From the NCBI RefSeq assembly GCF_000429325.1, contig NZ_AUBQ01000012.1, forward strand, positions 124,001 to 188,000: a stretch of DNA of 64,000 bases, written 5' to 3'. This document shows positions 1-8,240 of the stretch, one piece after another (position 1 is the stretch's first letter; each line of letters starts with the position of its first letter). Position numbers and translations under genes: made by a program. The notes beneath the pieces are model-generated. The model saw nothing but the letters and a program-made list of their open reading frames with translations, ran no database searches and was not told where the DNA came from. The DNA comes from Fundidesulfovibrio putealis DSM 16056 (GTDB lineage Bacteria; Desulfobacterota; Desulfovibrionia; Desulfovibrionales; Desulfovibrionaceae).

Positions 1-1
1 A

Positions 2-1411
2 AAACTCGTGCGGGCCGTGACCCTGCCAGCGGCGGATTTCGACACGGATCCCTCGAACTCAAAGCGATCCGCCGCGATACTTGAAGTGACACGCCATTAC
101 CTCCTGGACATCCTCTCCCGATACGCCCGCTTTACTCGTTTTGACAGACGTACAGGGAGACGACAGCCATGCAATCCGCCAAAAGAGGTTGCGGAGATTG
201 TCCTTGCTCGGAAAGGTTTCTGGAAGGTTCCTGTTCTGCGTGGGGTCTTGAACTGCCCAACGCTTCGGGCCGACGGGACGGTCATCGCCGCACCAGGGTA
301 TGATCAAATAAGCGGGTACTTCCTAGCTCATAGTCTGAGGATCAACCTCGCTGATGAACCTTCGGCGAAGGATGTCCAGAACGCCCTCAAGAAACTGATC
401 AACCTACTCTCTGGCTTCTCGTTCGTCGGAGATGAAGACCGTTCTGTAGCCCTGAGCCTTATCATGACCTCTGTCATCCGGTCTGCACTAGATTGCGCCC
501 CATTGTCGGTAATCTCCGCAACGACTCGCGGTAGTGGTAAGAGCACTTTGGCCGACATCTGTTCTGCCATCTCACAGGGACGCAGGAGTACCGTTCTGTC
601 CTCGACAACCGATCGGGAGGAGTTCGAAAAACGACTTACGGGATGCCTTATAGGGGGAGACCCCATGGTCAACATGGACAATATTAACGGTACGCTAGAG
701 TCCGATTTGCTTTGCCAGGCTGTCACTTCGGAATCTCTGAGAATCCGTCCTCTTGGTGGAAGCGGTCAGATTGAAATTCCCAACACAGCCCTGTTTTGCG
801 CCAACGGCAACAACCTAACTGTCAGCGGGGACCTTGCTCGTCGGACCATCCTGTGCAAACTGGACCCCGGCCTCGAGCGTCCAGAGGAACGGACATTCCC
901 CTTTGATCCAGTCGCGTTGGCCCTTGCGACTCGGACCTTGTACGTCGAAGCTGTCCTGACCATCGTGAGAGGCTATCTTGCAGCGGGCAAGCCCAACATG
1001 GGGCTTACCCCCTTTGGCAGCTTCGAACGGTGGTCGGCACTGGTCCGGTCGCCATTGGTTTGGGCTGGGATGGTCGATCCGTGCAAAAGCCGGGTGGCTG
1101 TCATCGAAGGAGACCCAGATGCCCAGTTGCTTAAGGAGATGCTTGTTGAGTGGCACAAGATTTTTGGGCGTACCCCAAAGACCGTGAAGGAGGTTATTGG
1201 AGTCGCTACCGCTGATCATGATGGGATGTTGTATGAAATTCTCGATGCCATCGCTGGGGATCGCAGTGAGATTAACGCCAGGAGGCTGGGGCACTGGCTC
1301 AAACGCAACATTGGCCGGATCGCGAATGGTCTAAGGGTGGAACAGCATTCAAGCTCCAGCAGGGTCCATTGGAAGGTCATACCCGTTGGAAGTGGGCATG
1401 ATCGGTTTTGA
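2..1411 (+). CDS. Phage/ICE-type replication helicase-like ATPase, 5'-truncated
   Basis: The frame is open back to the first bases of the window, so the N-terminus is missing; about 470 residues are visible. A P-loop (ATTRGSGKST, about residues 171-180 counted from base 8), an acidic Walker-B-like segment (MVNMDNI, about 219-225) and a possible arginine finger (GDLARRTI, about 273-280) fit the AAA+/SF3-like helicase half of primase-helicases carried by prophages and integrative elements. It probably unwinds DNA for replication of the host element. A nuclease gene and an iteron-like array lie just downstream, which suits a replication module. The exact family (D5-like, DUF927/DUF3987 type) cannot be fixed without a profile search. 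The 3' end of the gene runs into 9-bp direct repeats. Confidence 0.7.
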   Translation, partial: KLVRAVTLPAADFDTDPSNSKRSAAILEVTRHYLLDILSRYARFTRFDRRTGRRQPCNPPKEVAEIVLARKGFWKVPVLRGVLNCPTLRADGTVIAAPGYDQISGYFLAHSLRINLADEPSAKDVQNALKKLINLLSGFSFVGDEDRSVALSLIMTSVIRSALDCAPLSVISATTRGSGKSTLADICSAISQGRRSTVLSSTTDREEFEKRLTGCLIGGDPMVNMDNINGTLESDLLCQAVTSESLRIRPLGGSGQIEIPNTALFCANGNNLTVSGDLARRTILCKLDPGLERPEERTFPFDPVALALATRTLYVEAVLTIVRGYLAAGKPNMGLTPFGSFERWSALVRSPLVWAGMVDPCKSRVAVIEGDPDAQLLKEMLVEWHKIFGRTPKTVKEVIGVATADHDGMLYEILDAIAGDRSEINARRLGHWLKRNIGRIANGLRVEQHSSSSRVHWKVIPVGSGHDRF

Positions 1412-1425
1412 CGGTTTTGACGGTT
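1403..1425 (+). repeat. Short direct repeat at the stop of the helicase gene
   Basis: CGGTTTTGA occurs twice head to tail (1403-1411, 1412-1420), followed by a partial copy CGGTT. The first TGA is the stop codon of the helicase gene and the second copy contains another TGA in the same frame. Function unknown. Confidence 0.6.
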
Positions 1426-1602
1426 CTCTACCCCCACGTATGAGAAGTATCAGGACAGTTTATATACAGGTGGTGAAACAAACCATCAAAAGCGACAAAA
1501 CATTCAGGATGAAAACAAGACAAGGACACGCAGCTTTGAGACACAGCCTTCCTGAATTCGGTCTTGCAGAGATCAGGTATCTTAACCAAGATCGGGGCCA
1601 AT

Positions 1603-2163
1603 ATGGGCGTGAGTGCCAGCATGGCGAGTAAAACCATCCCATACGCCCCGCTTCGGATCGTGGTAGATACCCGTGAGCAGCGCCCCTATCAGTTCGAGAA
1701 GTACGACGTGGAAGCCATCCGGCATACCCTGAAGACCGGGGATTACTCCCTGGCCGGGTACGAAGATCGTGTGGCCTTCGAGCGTAAATCCTTGGATGAT
1801 CTGATCGGCTGCCTCACCACTGGCCGGGATCGCTTCGAGCGCGAACTTGCCAGGGCCAAGGGGCTCGACCTCTTCGCCGTCATCGTGGAAGGGACCATGC
1901 AAGAGGTGAGGGAGGGAAGATACCGAAGTCGGATTAACCCTCATGCCGCGCTCCAGAGTATAATTGCTTTTCAGGTACGTTACGGCACTCAATTCGTGTG
2001 GGCCGGATCAAGGGCCAATGCGGAATACGCGACCTACTGGATGCTTGAGAAGTTCAAGCGAGAGCAGGAATCCGCCAAGGGGGATACTCCGCCTGCCGAG
2101 AACGTGAGGGCCAGTGGAGAGTCACAGGCTCCGAAACGAGGTCGAGCACCGAGGGCCAACTGA
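1603..2163 (+). CDS. ERCC4-domain nuclease
   Basis: About 186 residues. The N-terminal half carries the ERCC4/XPF nuclease signature in order: VDTREQRPY, then GDYSL, then an ERKSLDDL segment, giving the acidic and E-R-K residues of the ERK-D active site. Such small ERCC4 proteins in phages and islands are predicted to cut branched or flap DNA. The C-terminal 35 residues are low-complexity and basic (KRGRAPRAN at the end). Start choice: ATG 1603 has GGGG five bases upstream; ATG 1621 and TTG 1564 are in the same frame. A clear hairpin terminator follows. Together with the upstream helicase it forms a plausible replication/recombination module of the element. Confidence 0.8.
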   Translation: MGVSASMASKTIPYAPLRIVVDTREQRPYQFEKYDVEAIRHTLKTGDYSLAGYEDRVAFERKSLDDLIGCLTTGRDRFERELARAKGLDLFAVIVEGTMQEVREGRYRSRINPHAALQSIIAFQVRYGTQFVWAGSRANAEYATYWMLEKFKREQESAKGDTPPAENVRASGESQAPKRGRAPRAN

Positions 2164-2165
2164 AA

Positions 2166-2211
2166 AGCAGGAAATGCCGGATTCCGAAAGGGGTCCGGCG
2201 TTCCTGTTTTA
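2166..2211 (+). terminator. Rho-independent terminator after the ERCC4 nuclease
   Basis: An interrupted stem of CAGGAA and GCCGGA pairs with TCCGGC and TTCCTG around a GAAA loop, followed by a T run, three bases after the TGA stop. Confidence 0.8.
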
Positions 2212-2310
2212 TGAATAGGTGTCGTTTTTCCCTTATTAAAAAGATGCTGCCTGGATGTGGACACCCACCTGGGTCGGACAATCGCACCGGAGCCTCGCCT
2301 CCTCCAGGCA

Positions 2311-2371
2311 TACGTAACTCCGACGTTACGTAACACGGGTGTTGCAATTAATCCGTAGCATGGGTGTTACG
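2311..2371. promoter_or_regulatory. Cluster of CGTAAC/GTTACG inverted repeats, possible operator
   Basis: TACGTAAC (2311-2318) pairs with GTTACGTA (2325-2332), and CGTAACAC (2329-2336) pairs with GTGTTACG (2364-2371). The half-site CGTAAC thus occurs four times in 61 bp in alternating orientation. A TTGACC hexamer follows at about 2374 but has no convincing -10. This suggests a site for a dimeric regulator, replication initiator or recombinase of the island; the binding protein is unknown. Confidence 0.45.
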
Positions 2372-2694
2372 TGTTGACCAAAATTCGACCTGATCTCGGT
2401 TTGCCGCCCGTCCCCCGTTGGCGTCCCCCCTGGCCCTTTTTTATGGCACGGGACCGTGGGCGCACATGGCCCTCGAAGCCTGATCTATCCTCCCCCGCTA
2501 TCTGGCCCTATTTACAGTAATCAGAAAGGCAAAATAATCATCCTAGCGGCTAAGCCGACCTTCCATATACCCTGGAGGTTTGCGACGTTTTTCAGGTCGG
2601 GATAGCTACTACAACAGTAAGCATTTCGAAGGGGCCGCTGGGCGAAAGGAAGCTCGGGAGAGGGAAGCGCTCACGTAGAGCTTGGCCGGTGGCA

Positions 2695-2755
2695 ATCGGA
2701 CAGATCGGACAGGATCGGACACCCATCGGACGGGTCTCGGACAAACAATCGGACA
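2695..2755. repeat. Phased block 1, motif ATCGGACA x6
   Basis: Six copies of TCGGAC followed by A (G once); five of six are preceded by A. The linker to block 2 is 68 bp, longer than the ~35 bp between later blocks. Confidence 0.85.
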
Positions 2756-2815
2756 CGCGACTTCATCCGAGATGATGGCACGGACTCCATATTCTTCCCT
2801 GCGGCTATCATCGGT

Positions 2816-2876
2816 TGCGGACAGTGCGGACACTTGCGGACAGCATTCGGACAGTCTGCGGACGCCCCTGCGGACA
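2816..2876. repeat. Phased block 2, motif TGCGGACA x6
   Basis: Six CGGAC copies; five are preceded by TG and one by TT. One copy ends GGACG rather than GGACA. Confidence 0.85.
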
Positions 2877-2903
2877 CCCTGATCTTCACCCGCTGTGCCG
2901 AGT

Positions 2904-2965
2904 TGTGGACAGCGTGGACAGTAATGGACTGCTTCTGGACAGTCCGTGGACATTCCGGTGGACGC
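2904..2965. repeat. Phased block 3, motif GTGGACA x6
   Basis: Six TGGAC copies with the more degenerate flanks of an older or decaying block (one TGGACT, one TGGACG). Confidence 0.85.
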
Positions 2966-2992
2966 CCCCGAACATCACCCCTTGTGCCGAAC

Positions 2993-3074
2993 TGTGGACA
3001 GTGTGGACAGTTGTGGACACCGTGTGGACAGTTGTGGACACCGTGTGGACAGTCTGTGGACACTTTTGTGGACA
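2993..3074. repeat. Phased block 4, motif TGTGGACA x8
   Basis: Eight perfect TGTGGACA copies. The pitch is 9, 10, 11, 10, 11, 11, 12, i.e. the standard pattern with the 10+11 step pair duplicated in tandem (21 bp). Confidence 0.85.
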
Positions 3075-3101
3075 GCCTGAACTTCCCCGCATGCGCAGGA
3101 A

Positions 3102-3162
3102 TGTGGTCACCGTGGTCAGGTGAGGTCAGCGTGTGATCAGCCTGTGACCCCAAAAGTGGTCA
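3102..3162. repeat. Phased block 5, motif GTGGTCA x6, diverged
   Basis: Cores TGGTCA, TGGTCA, AGGTCA, TGATCA, TGACCC and TGGTCA keep the 9-10-11-11-12 pitch although three copies carry substitutions. Confidence 0.8.
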
Positions 3163-3232
3163 CCCTTGGCTTGATCGGGCCAGCAGCAGGCGCTGATGAT
3201 GATCTATGCCAGGACGTCGGCTGCCCAGACCA

Positions 3233-3949
3233 TCAATACAACCACTCCTCATGGCTGACCGGCAGACGGTTGAGCTGCTCCCGGTAGAACCGCCACTTCG
3301 GCATGAGCCGGTCCATGAGAGCGACGAAGCGCGGGTTGTGCGTGGGTTCCAGCAAGTGGGCCAGTTCATGGACGACGAGATACTCCAGGCAGTCCTTGGG
3401 CTTCTTGGCAAGGTCGGTGTTGAACCGGATGCAGCGGGTCGCCGGGTTGCAGCTCCCCCATCGGGTCTTCATCCTGCGCACGAAAAACCGTTCGACCTGC
3501 ACCCCGATGCGCTTCTCCCATTTCTTTATCAGCGGAGGAGCCGCCGCTTTCACCTGGCCCCGATACCACCCATCGACAATCGCCTGACGCTTTTCTTCAT
3601 CCGTTCCGGGGCGGACTTTCAGGGTCATCGTGCGGTGTTCAAGCTCGACACGGGGAGCCTCATCCACTTCGACCACTCGCATAAGGTAGCGTCGCCCCCA
3701 GAGGAAATGGCTTTCCCGTTCAAGATATTCGCGGGGGGTCTCCCGTTCCTGGTCACGGAACTTCTTCTGCTGCTTCCTGATCCAGTCGAGCTTCGAGATG
3801 GTGAAAACGCGGATGGTGTCCAGGTCCATGCGCGATGGGGCGGCAACGCGGACCTTGCCGTGCGGGGGGTAGACGCTCAAGTGGATGTTCTTGATGTCCT
3901 TCAGCACGACGTCCACCTCAATATCTCCGAGGTTGATCTGAGTGACCAT
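3233..3949 (-). CDS. YgjP/WLM-type zinc metallopeptidase (DUF45) of the hsd operon
   Basis: 238 residues from ATG 3949. The C-terminal half has the HExxH zinc motif (VVHELAHLLEP) followed by the downstream ligand region THNPRF, and a MKTRWGSCNP segment typical of the DUF45/YgjP family. These putative metallopeptidases often sit in type I restriction loci; their substrate is unknown. The start overlaps the hsdR stop as TGATG, so translation is coupled and the protein is the last gene of the hsdMSR operon. An upstream in-frame TTG (3952) is possible but less likely. A role in turning over HsdR or protecting the cell from restriction is only a guess from position. Confidence 0.85.
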   Translation of the reverse strand: MVTQINLGDIEVDVVLKDIKNIHLSVYPPHGKVRVAAPSRMDLDTIRVFTISKLDWIRKQQKKFRDQERETPREYLERESHFLWGRRYLMRVVEVDEAPRVELEHRTMTLKVRPGTDEEKRQAIVDGWYRGQVKAAAPPLIKKWEKRIGVQVERFFVRRMKTRWGSCNPATRCIRFNTDLAKKPKDCLEYLVVHELAHLLEPTHNPRFVALMDRLMPKWRFYREQLNRLPVSHEEWLY

Positions 3950-6900
3950 CAATATTCGCTCTGCGCCTTGATGATGAGGAATATGCGCTCCACCTCTGCC
4001 TTGTCGCCATCCAAGAGTGGCAGCAGCGCCGCCTTGATGATGTTCTCCTTGGCGAGGTGTCCCCGCCAGCCATCGGGGCGCGTATCCTTAATCGCTTGGT
4101 CCAACTTCAGGGCCAGCTCCTCATTCTGATTCAGGTTGTTGTACAGCGCCCGCCTACCCGGCGTGTCCAGCGTCTTCGGCGTCTCTTCCGATTGCCCGGC
4201 CTCGACCTGCTTTGCCAGCGCGGCGATACGTTTCAGGTACTCCTCGTATTCGATGGCCTTCGCCTTGCGCGCGGCGATGATTTCGTCCAGCAGCTCGGAC
4301 ATCTTTTCGTAGTAGTCCGGGTCGCTCAGATGCCCCTTGATGATCTTGCTGCGGACGTTGTTCTCGATGGTCTCGGCCACGGCATTCTTGTTGCCCTTCA
4401 TCCCGGCGAGACGCTCATTGATGGCCTTAGCGATGCCGGTCTTCACGATCAGTTCCAGCAGGCCCATGTTGTCGAAGGGGGAAATCGGCCTCGGCATGTC
4501 GGCTTCGATGTAGGTGTCGATCAAGTGCCGCATGTCCGCCTCGTAAGCCTTCAGGTCAAGCTCTTCCCCACTGGCCTTTCGCACAACATCCCGGACTTTC
4601 AGGAAGTGATCCAGTTGCTGCTTGATGCGGCTGACGTCGACTGGCGTGTACCCTGCGGGTTCCATCTCATCGGCGATGTTGGCGTAGGCGCGGATCAGCG
4701 CCACCGTGGCCTTGTAGAGCGCGGCACGTTGTGGCTCATGTTCCTTCAAGTCCGATGCGATCTCGGTGTTACCGCAGAAATAGTGGATATGCTCCAGCTC
4801 CCCTTTCGGCGGCTTGACCGGTTCGCAGAGCAGGATGATGGATTCCAGGGTGGCATCGAGCCGTTCTTTCCCCGTCTTGAGGCGATCGTGCAGAAGCACT
4901 TCGGGACTGACCCCTTCCGCACTATGATCCAGTTCGGAGGTGTAGACCGCGATGGCGTTTTCGACCTTCTTGAACAGGTCCTTGTAGTCCACGATGTAGC
5001 CGAAGCTCTTGTCCTCGCCGTCCAGCCGGTTCGTGCGGCAGATGGCCTGGAACAGGCCGTGATCCTGCATGGATTTGTCGATGTAGAGATAGGTGCAGGA
5101 CGGCGCGTCGAATCCGGTGAGCAGTTTGTCCACCACCACCAGCAGCTTCATGTTCGCCGGTTCCTTGATGAACAGTTCCTTGGCCCACTCCTCGTAGGTC
5201 TCTGTCTTGGTCATGCCCGGCTTGGCTTCGACATCCTTGAGCAGCTCTGTGTAGGTATTAAAGACGAATTTCTTGTCGGTATCTTTGTTGTCCCCAGTCT
5301 CCTCCTTGGTCACATCTTTCACCAGCGGGTTGTAGGAGGTCACCACCGCGCATTTGTCCTTGAAAGATGAGGCCTGGAATAGCTTGAAATACTTGCACGC
5401 CTCGTAAATGCTCGAAGCCACGAGGATGGCGTTGCCGCGATGATCGGATAGGCGGGGCTTCAGGCTGAAGTCGTACTCTATGTCGTCCACCACCCTTGCC
5501 ATCCGGGACTTTGACGAAAGCACATGCTCCATCGTGCCCCAGTGCTTCTTAAGCTCGTCCTTCTGCCAGTCATTGAGAAATTTTGTTTTGGCGTCGAACA
5601 GCATGTCGATCCTGAACCCCGAACCAAGGCGCTGGTCGATGTCCCGCGCCTCGTAAAGCAGGTCCAGCACTACCCCGTCCTCGACGCCCTCGCTGAACTT
5701 GTAGGTATGGATGTAACCGCCAAACACTTCCAGGCTGGTCTTCTTGTCCTTCTTCAGGAGCGGCGTGCCCGTAAAGCCGATAAATACGGCGTTTGGCATC
5801 ATGGCCTTCATCACCTGGTGCAGCTTGCCGGTCTGCGTGCGGTGGCACTCGTCCACGAAGACGAACACCTCGCCCACAGTCTGACTGGGCTGGGCTTCCA
5901 GTTCCTTGATGAAGGCATCGAAGTCGTCCACGTCCTTGCGCCCAAACTTGTGGACCAGGGAGCACAAGAGACGCGGGGTGGCCTGTCCGAGCTGGCTGAT
6001 CAACTCTCGTCCGCTGCTGGTACGTTTGATCGGCTCTCCCGCTTCCATGAAGACGCGCTCGATCTGCTTGTCCAGCTCATCGCGGTCAGTGATGATAGCG
6101 ATTCGGGCGTGCGGATTGTTCTCCAGAATCCATTTCGCTAGCAGCACCATCACGATGCTTTTACCGCTGCCCTGAGTGTGCCAGATGATGCCGCCCTTGC
6201 GCTCGCGGACATGGCGTTGCGCGGCCTTGATCCCGAAATACTGGTGGACGCGGGGCAGCTTCTTCCAGCCGCCGTCGAAGAGCACGAAGTCGTGCATCAG
6301 CTCGATCAGCCGGTCCTTGCTGCACATCTTCAGCAGGTACTTGTCCAGCTTGTACCGGGTGTTGTCCTGTTCGTCTTCCTTCCACTTCAGGAAGTACTTC
6401 TCCTCTGTGCCGACGGTGCCATATCGCATTCCCTCGGAGTCGCTCCCCGCGAAGACGAACTGCACCGTGCTGAAAAACCACGCGTTGAACTCGGGACGCT
6501 GGTTGGACAGATTCTGGCGAATGCCGTCGCCGATGGTGGTGCGGCTGTTCTTCAACTCCAGCACGCCAATGGCGATGCCGTTCACGTACAGCACGATGTC
6601 AGGACGCCGCTCCCAGTTGCCCTTGAGGGTCACCTCCTCCGCGATGGCGAAGTCGTTCTTTTGCGGCTCCTCCCAGTTGATGAGATGGACGGTCTCAGTG
6701 GGCTTGCCAGCTTCGGTCTTTACCGGCACGCCGTAGCGCAGCAGGCTGTAGACGGCCTTATTGTTCCCGTAGAGGCTGCGCCCGGGGTTGTTGACCTCGG
6801 TGCGGAGCAAGTGAATGGCTCTGCTGATCTGGGAAGAGGTGTAGCCGCACTTCTTCAGGTGGGCGGTAAGCAAACCCTCCTCGACGTTGGTGTTGCCTTC

Positions 6901-7002
6901 ACGGTCTGACCAGTCGCCAAGGTTGCTGTAACCCATCTCATCGCGGAACAGAGCGATGACGCGGTTCTGGGTGACACGCTCGGATTTGCCGATGTCGCTC
7001 AT
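3949..7002 (-). CDS. hsdR: Type I restriction enzyme, R subunit
   Basis: 1,017 residues from ATG 7002. It is the motor and nuclease subunit that translocates DNA and cuts unmodified DNA. Visible in order: a PD-(D/E)xK nuclease site (D135 in RPDIVLYV, E149 and K151 in GVLELK), a Walker A (TQGSGKS, about 277-283), a DECH box (384-387) and the TGTP helicase motif. Length is normal for HsdR. The start overlaps the hsdS stop (ATGA), which excludes the longer reading frame that would run into hsdS. No frameshift or lost motif is seen, so it should be active. Confidence 0.95.
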   Translation of the reverse strand: MSDIGKSERVTQNRVIALFRDEMGYSNLGDWSDREGNTNVEEGLLTAHLKKCGYTSSQISRAIHLLRTEVNNPGRSLYGNNKAVYSLLRYGVPVKTEAGKPTETVHLINWEEPQKNDFAIAEEVTLKGNWERRPDIVLYVNGIAIGVLELKNSRTTIGDGIRQNLSNQRPEFNAWFFSTVQFVFAGSDSEGMRYGTVGTEEKYFLKWKEDEQDNTRYKLDKYLLKMCSKDRLIELMHDFVLFDGGWKKLPRVHQYFGIKAAQRHVRERKGGIIWHTQGSGKSIVMVLLAKWILENNPHARIAIITDRDELDKQIERVFMEAGEPIKRTSSGRELISQLGQATPRLLCSLVHKFGRKDVDDFDAFIKELEAQPSQTVGEVFVFVDECHRTQTGKLHQVMKAMMPNAVFIGFTGTPLLKKDKKTSLEVFGGYIHTYKFSEGVEDGVVLDLLYEARDIDQRLGSGFRIDMLFDAKTKFLNDWQKDELKKHWGTMEHVLSSKSRMARVVDDIEYDFSLKPRLSDHRGNAILVASSIYEACKYFKLFQASSFKDKCAVVTSYNPLVKDVTKEETGDNKDTDKKFVFNTYTELLKDVEAKPGMTKTETYEEWAKELFIKEPANMKLLVVVDKLLTGFDAPSCTYLYIDKSMQDHGLFQAICRTNRLDGEDKSFGYIVDYKDLFKKVENAIAVYTSELDHSAEGVSPEVLLHDRLKTGKERLDATLESIILLCEPVKPPKGELEHIHYFCGNTEIASDLKEHEPQRAALYKATVALIRAYANIADEMEPAGYTPVDVSRIKQQLDHFLKVRDVVRKASGEELDLKAYEADMRHLIDTYIEADMPRPISPFDNMGLLELIVKTGIAKAINERLAGMKGNKNAVAETIENNVRSKIIKGHLSDPDYYEKMSELLDEIIAARKAKAIEYEEYLKRIAALAKQVEAGQSEETPKTLDTPGRRALYNNLNQNEELALKLDQAIKDTRPDGWRGHLAKENIIKAALLPLLDGDKAEVERIFLIIKAQSEY

Positions 7003-8240
7003 ATGAGTCGGACCCTCCCAGTAAGAAGTTCCTGCATCATGCCTTGCTTGATCTGGCGGGCCTTGGATAGCTTTGACTCCAGAGTGGAGAGTTCGGCGTC
7101 CATGTCGGAGAGGATTGCAGAGATGGCGGTTTGTTCGGCGAGGGGAGGAAGGCTTACTGTAATTTCCGAGAAAGCAGGCCATCTTAAGCTGCCTCTACGA
7201 TCTACAGAAGAGCATGTCGCAGTTTCGAACTTCTGACGATAACATTCTAATTTTAACAGCCTATGCAAAAAATAACTATCGACCTCTTCGTTTACTGAGA
7301 ATACAACATAAATTGGGCTGACGAGTGCCCTGTCGTAGAAGCTCTGAAGTCCAATTGACCCTTCCTCGACATGGTTCGCTGGGTAGCCAATCTCTCCTCT
7401 CTTGATGATTTTGTAGCCACTGGTGTCTCTGCTAAATACTTGGTTCTTGAAGTAGCCTAGCGAATCGACGAAGCCAAGGTGCTTTGAGCAGGTCAAGACG
7501 GTCAGTTGCTCACCCAAACTGTTTTTTTCGCATTTTGGCGAAGCAATTTCTGCAATTCGTTTGACTTTCCACTCCCCACAGAATCCCAGCAACCGCTTGC
7601 TGCCGGTAAGCAACTCCTGCATCGCCCCCTGCTTGATGTTGCGTTTCTTGGCGATGAGTTGCTCCAGGGATTCGATGAGGGCGTCCGCATCGGAGAGTGC
7701 GGCGGCGATGGCTTCTTGCTCTGCCTTGGTGGGGGGGAGGGGAATTGGAAATGATTCAAGAATCGTTCGATCAATCTTAACCATCGAGTTGCTGGAACCA
7801 CGAGCATTATCGGAAAAATATCGCCTCCCAGGGGACGACAAAAGGCAGAACAAGAGATACTCGGGATTTAATGAGTCCCCCAGTCTTATCCTCATAAGAA
7901 GATCAGGATATGCACAGGGGGTCGGTTCCCCTCGATAAACGCCCGCCAATCCGACGCGATCAGGTGTATTCGACCTGCTAACAACGACATCATCGACGAC
8001 TAGCAGGTTCTGCAAAACACGTGGGTCGTTGGCCGGAGCGTGCTTTACCCCCGAAGGGTTAAGCCCATTGGGTGATACGGCAGACAAAGATAGTATCCAT
8101 ACCCCTGTCGGCTGGGAGGAGCACACAGGGCTGTAACCATTTCTGATGGGTTCGCGGAGGTTGTTACCGAGTTGGGATAACTCCCAGTCCTCCGGGATCA
8201 CCCCTACCTCTGTCTGCTTGTAGCCGGGCTTCACGTCCAT
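6999..8240 (-). CDS. hsdS: Type I restriction enzyme, specificity subunit
   Basis: 413 residues. It sets the DNA target of the HsdM/HsdR complex. Two target-recognition domains (about 1-165 and 220-365) are each followed by a conserved helical spacer ending in the same sentence: KQGAMQELLTG (about 205) and KQGMMQELLTG (near the C-terminus). The second recognition domain (about 7,150-7,560) is visibly more AT-rich than the conserved parts, as expected for swapped recognition domains. It starts 10 bp inside the end of hsdM and overlaps hsdR by 4 bp. The recognised sequence cannot be read from the protein. Confidence 0.95.
   Translation of the reverse strand: MDVKPGYKQTEVGVIPEDWELSQLGNNLREPIRNGYSPVCSSQPTGVWILSLSAVSPNGLNPSGVKHAPANDPRVLQNLLVVDDVVVSRSNTPDRVGLAGVYRGEPTPCAYPDLLMRIRLGDSLNPEYLLFCLLSSPGRRYFSDNARGSSNSMVKIDRTILESFPIPLPPTKAEQEAIAAALSDADALIESLEQLIAKKRNIKQGAMQELLTGSKRLLGFCGEWKVKRIAEIASPKCEKNSLGEQLTVLTCSKHLGFVDSLGYFKNQVFSRDTSGYKIIKRGEIGYPANHVEEGSIGLQSFYDRALVSPIYVVFSVNEEVDSYFLHRLLKLECYRQKFETATCSSVDRRGSLRWPAFSEITVSLPPLAEQTAISAILSDMDAELSTLESKLSKARQIKQGMMQELLTGRVRLI

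Larger units (their letters stand above)
2695..3162. repeat. Array of five helically phased six-motif blocks
   Basis: This non-coding stretch holds five blocks of short motifs. In each block the motif core starts are separated by 9, 10, 11, 11 and 12 bp. Cores start at 2697/2706/2716/2727/2738/2750; 2818/2827/2837/2848/2859/2871; 2906/2915/2925/2936/2947/2959; 2995/3004/3014/3025/3035/3046/3057/3069; 3104/3113/3123/3134/3145/3157. Blocks 2 to 5 recur every 88-89 bp, block 4 having an extra 21 bp. The linkers between blocks 2-3 and 3-4 are visibly related (both contain TGTGCCGA). Frames through it on either strand are not conserved with the 88/89-bp period, so it is not a coding repeat. Possible roles: binding array for a replication initiator, partition or silencing protein. 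No family assigned. Confidence 0.9.

Noticed and set aside
2671-3153. Minus-strand frame of ~160 codons with CPHGVHN-type peptide repeats across the phased array
   Set aside because: The 88/89-bp block period breaks the frame between blocks, there is no ribosome site, and conserved features are DNA spacing rather than codons.
2695-3162. CRISPR array
   Set aside because: Motifs are 7-8 bp, spacers 1-5 bp, and no cas genes are present; the geometry is not that of CRISPR.
4057-5370. Long plus-strand frame across hsdR
   Set aside because: Antisense shadow of the well-supported hsdR gene.
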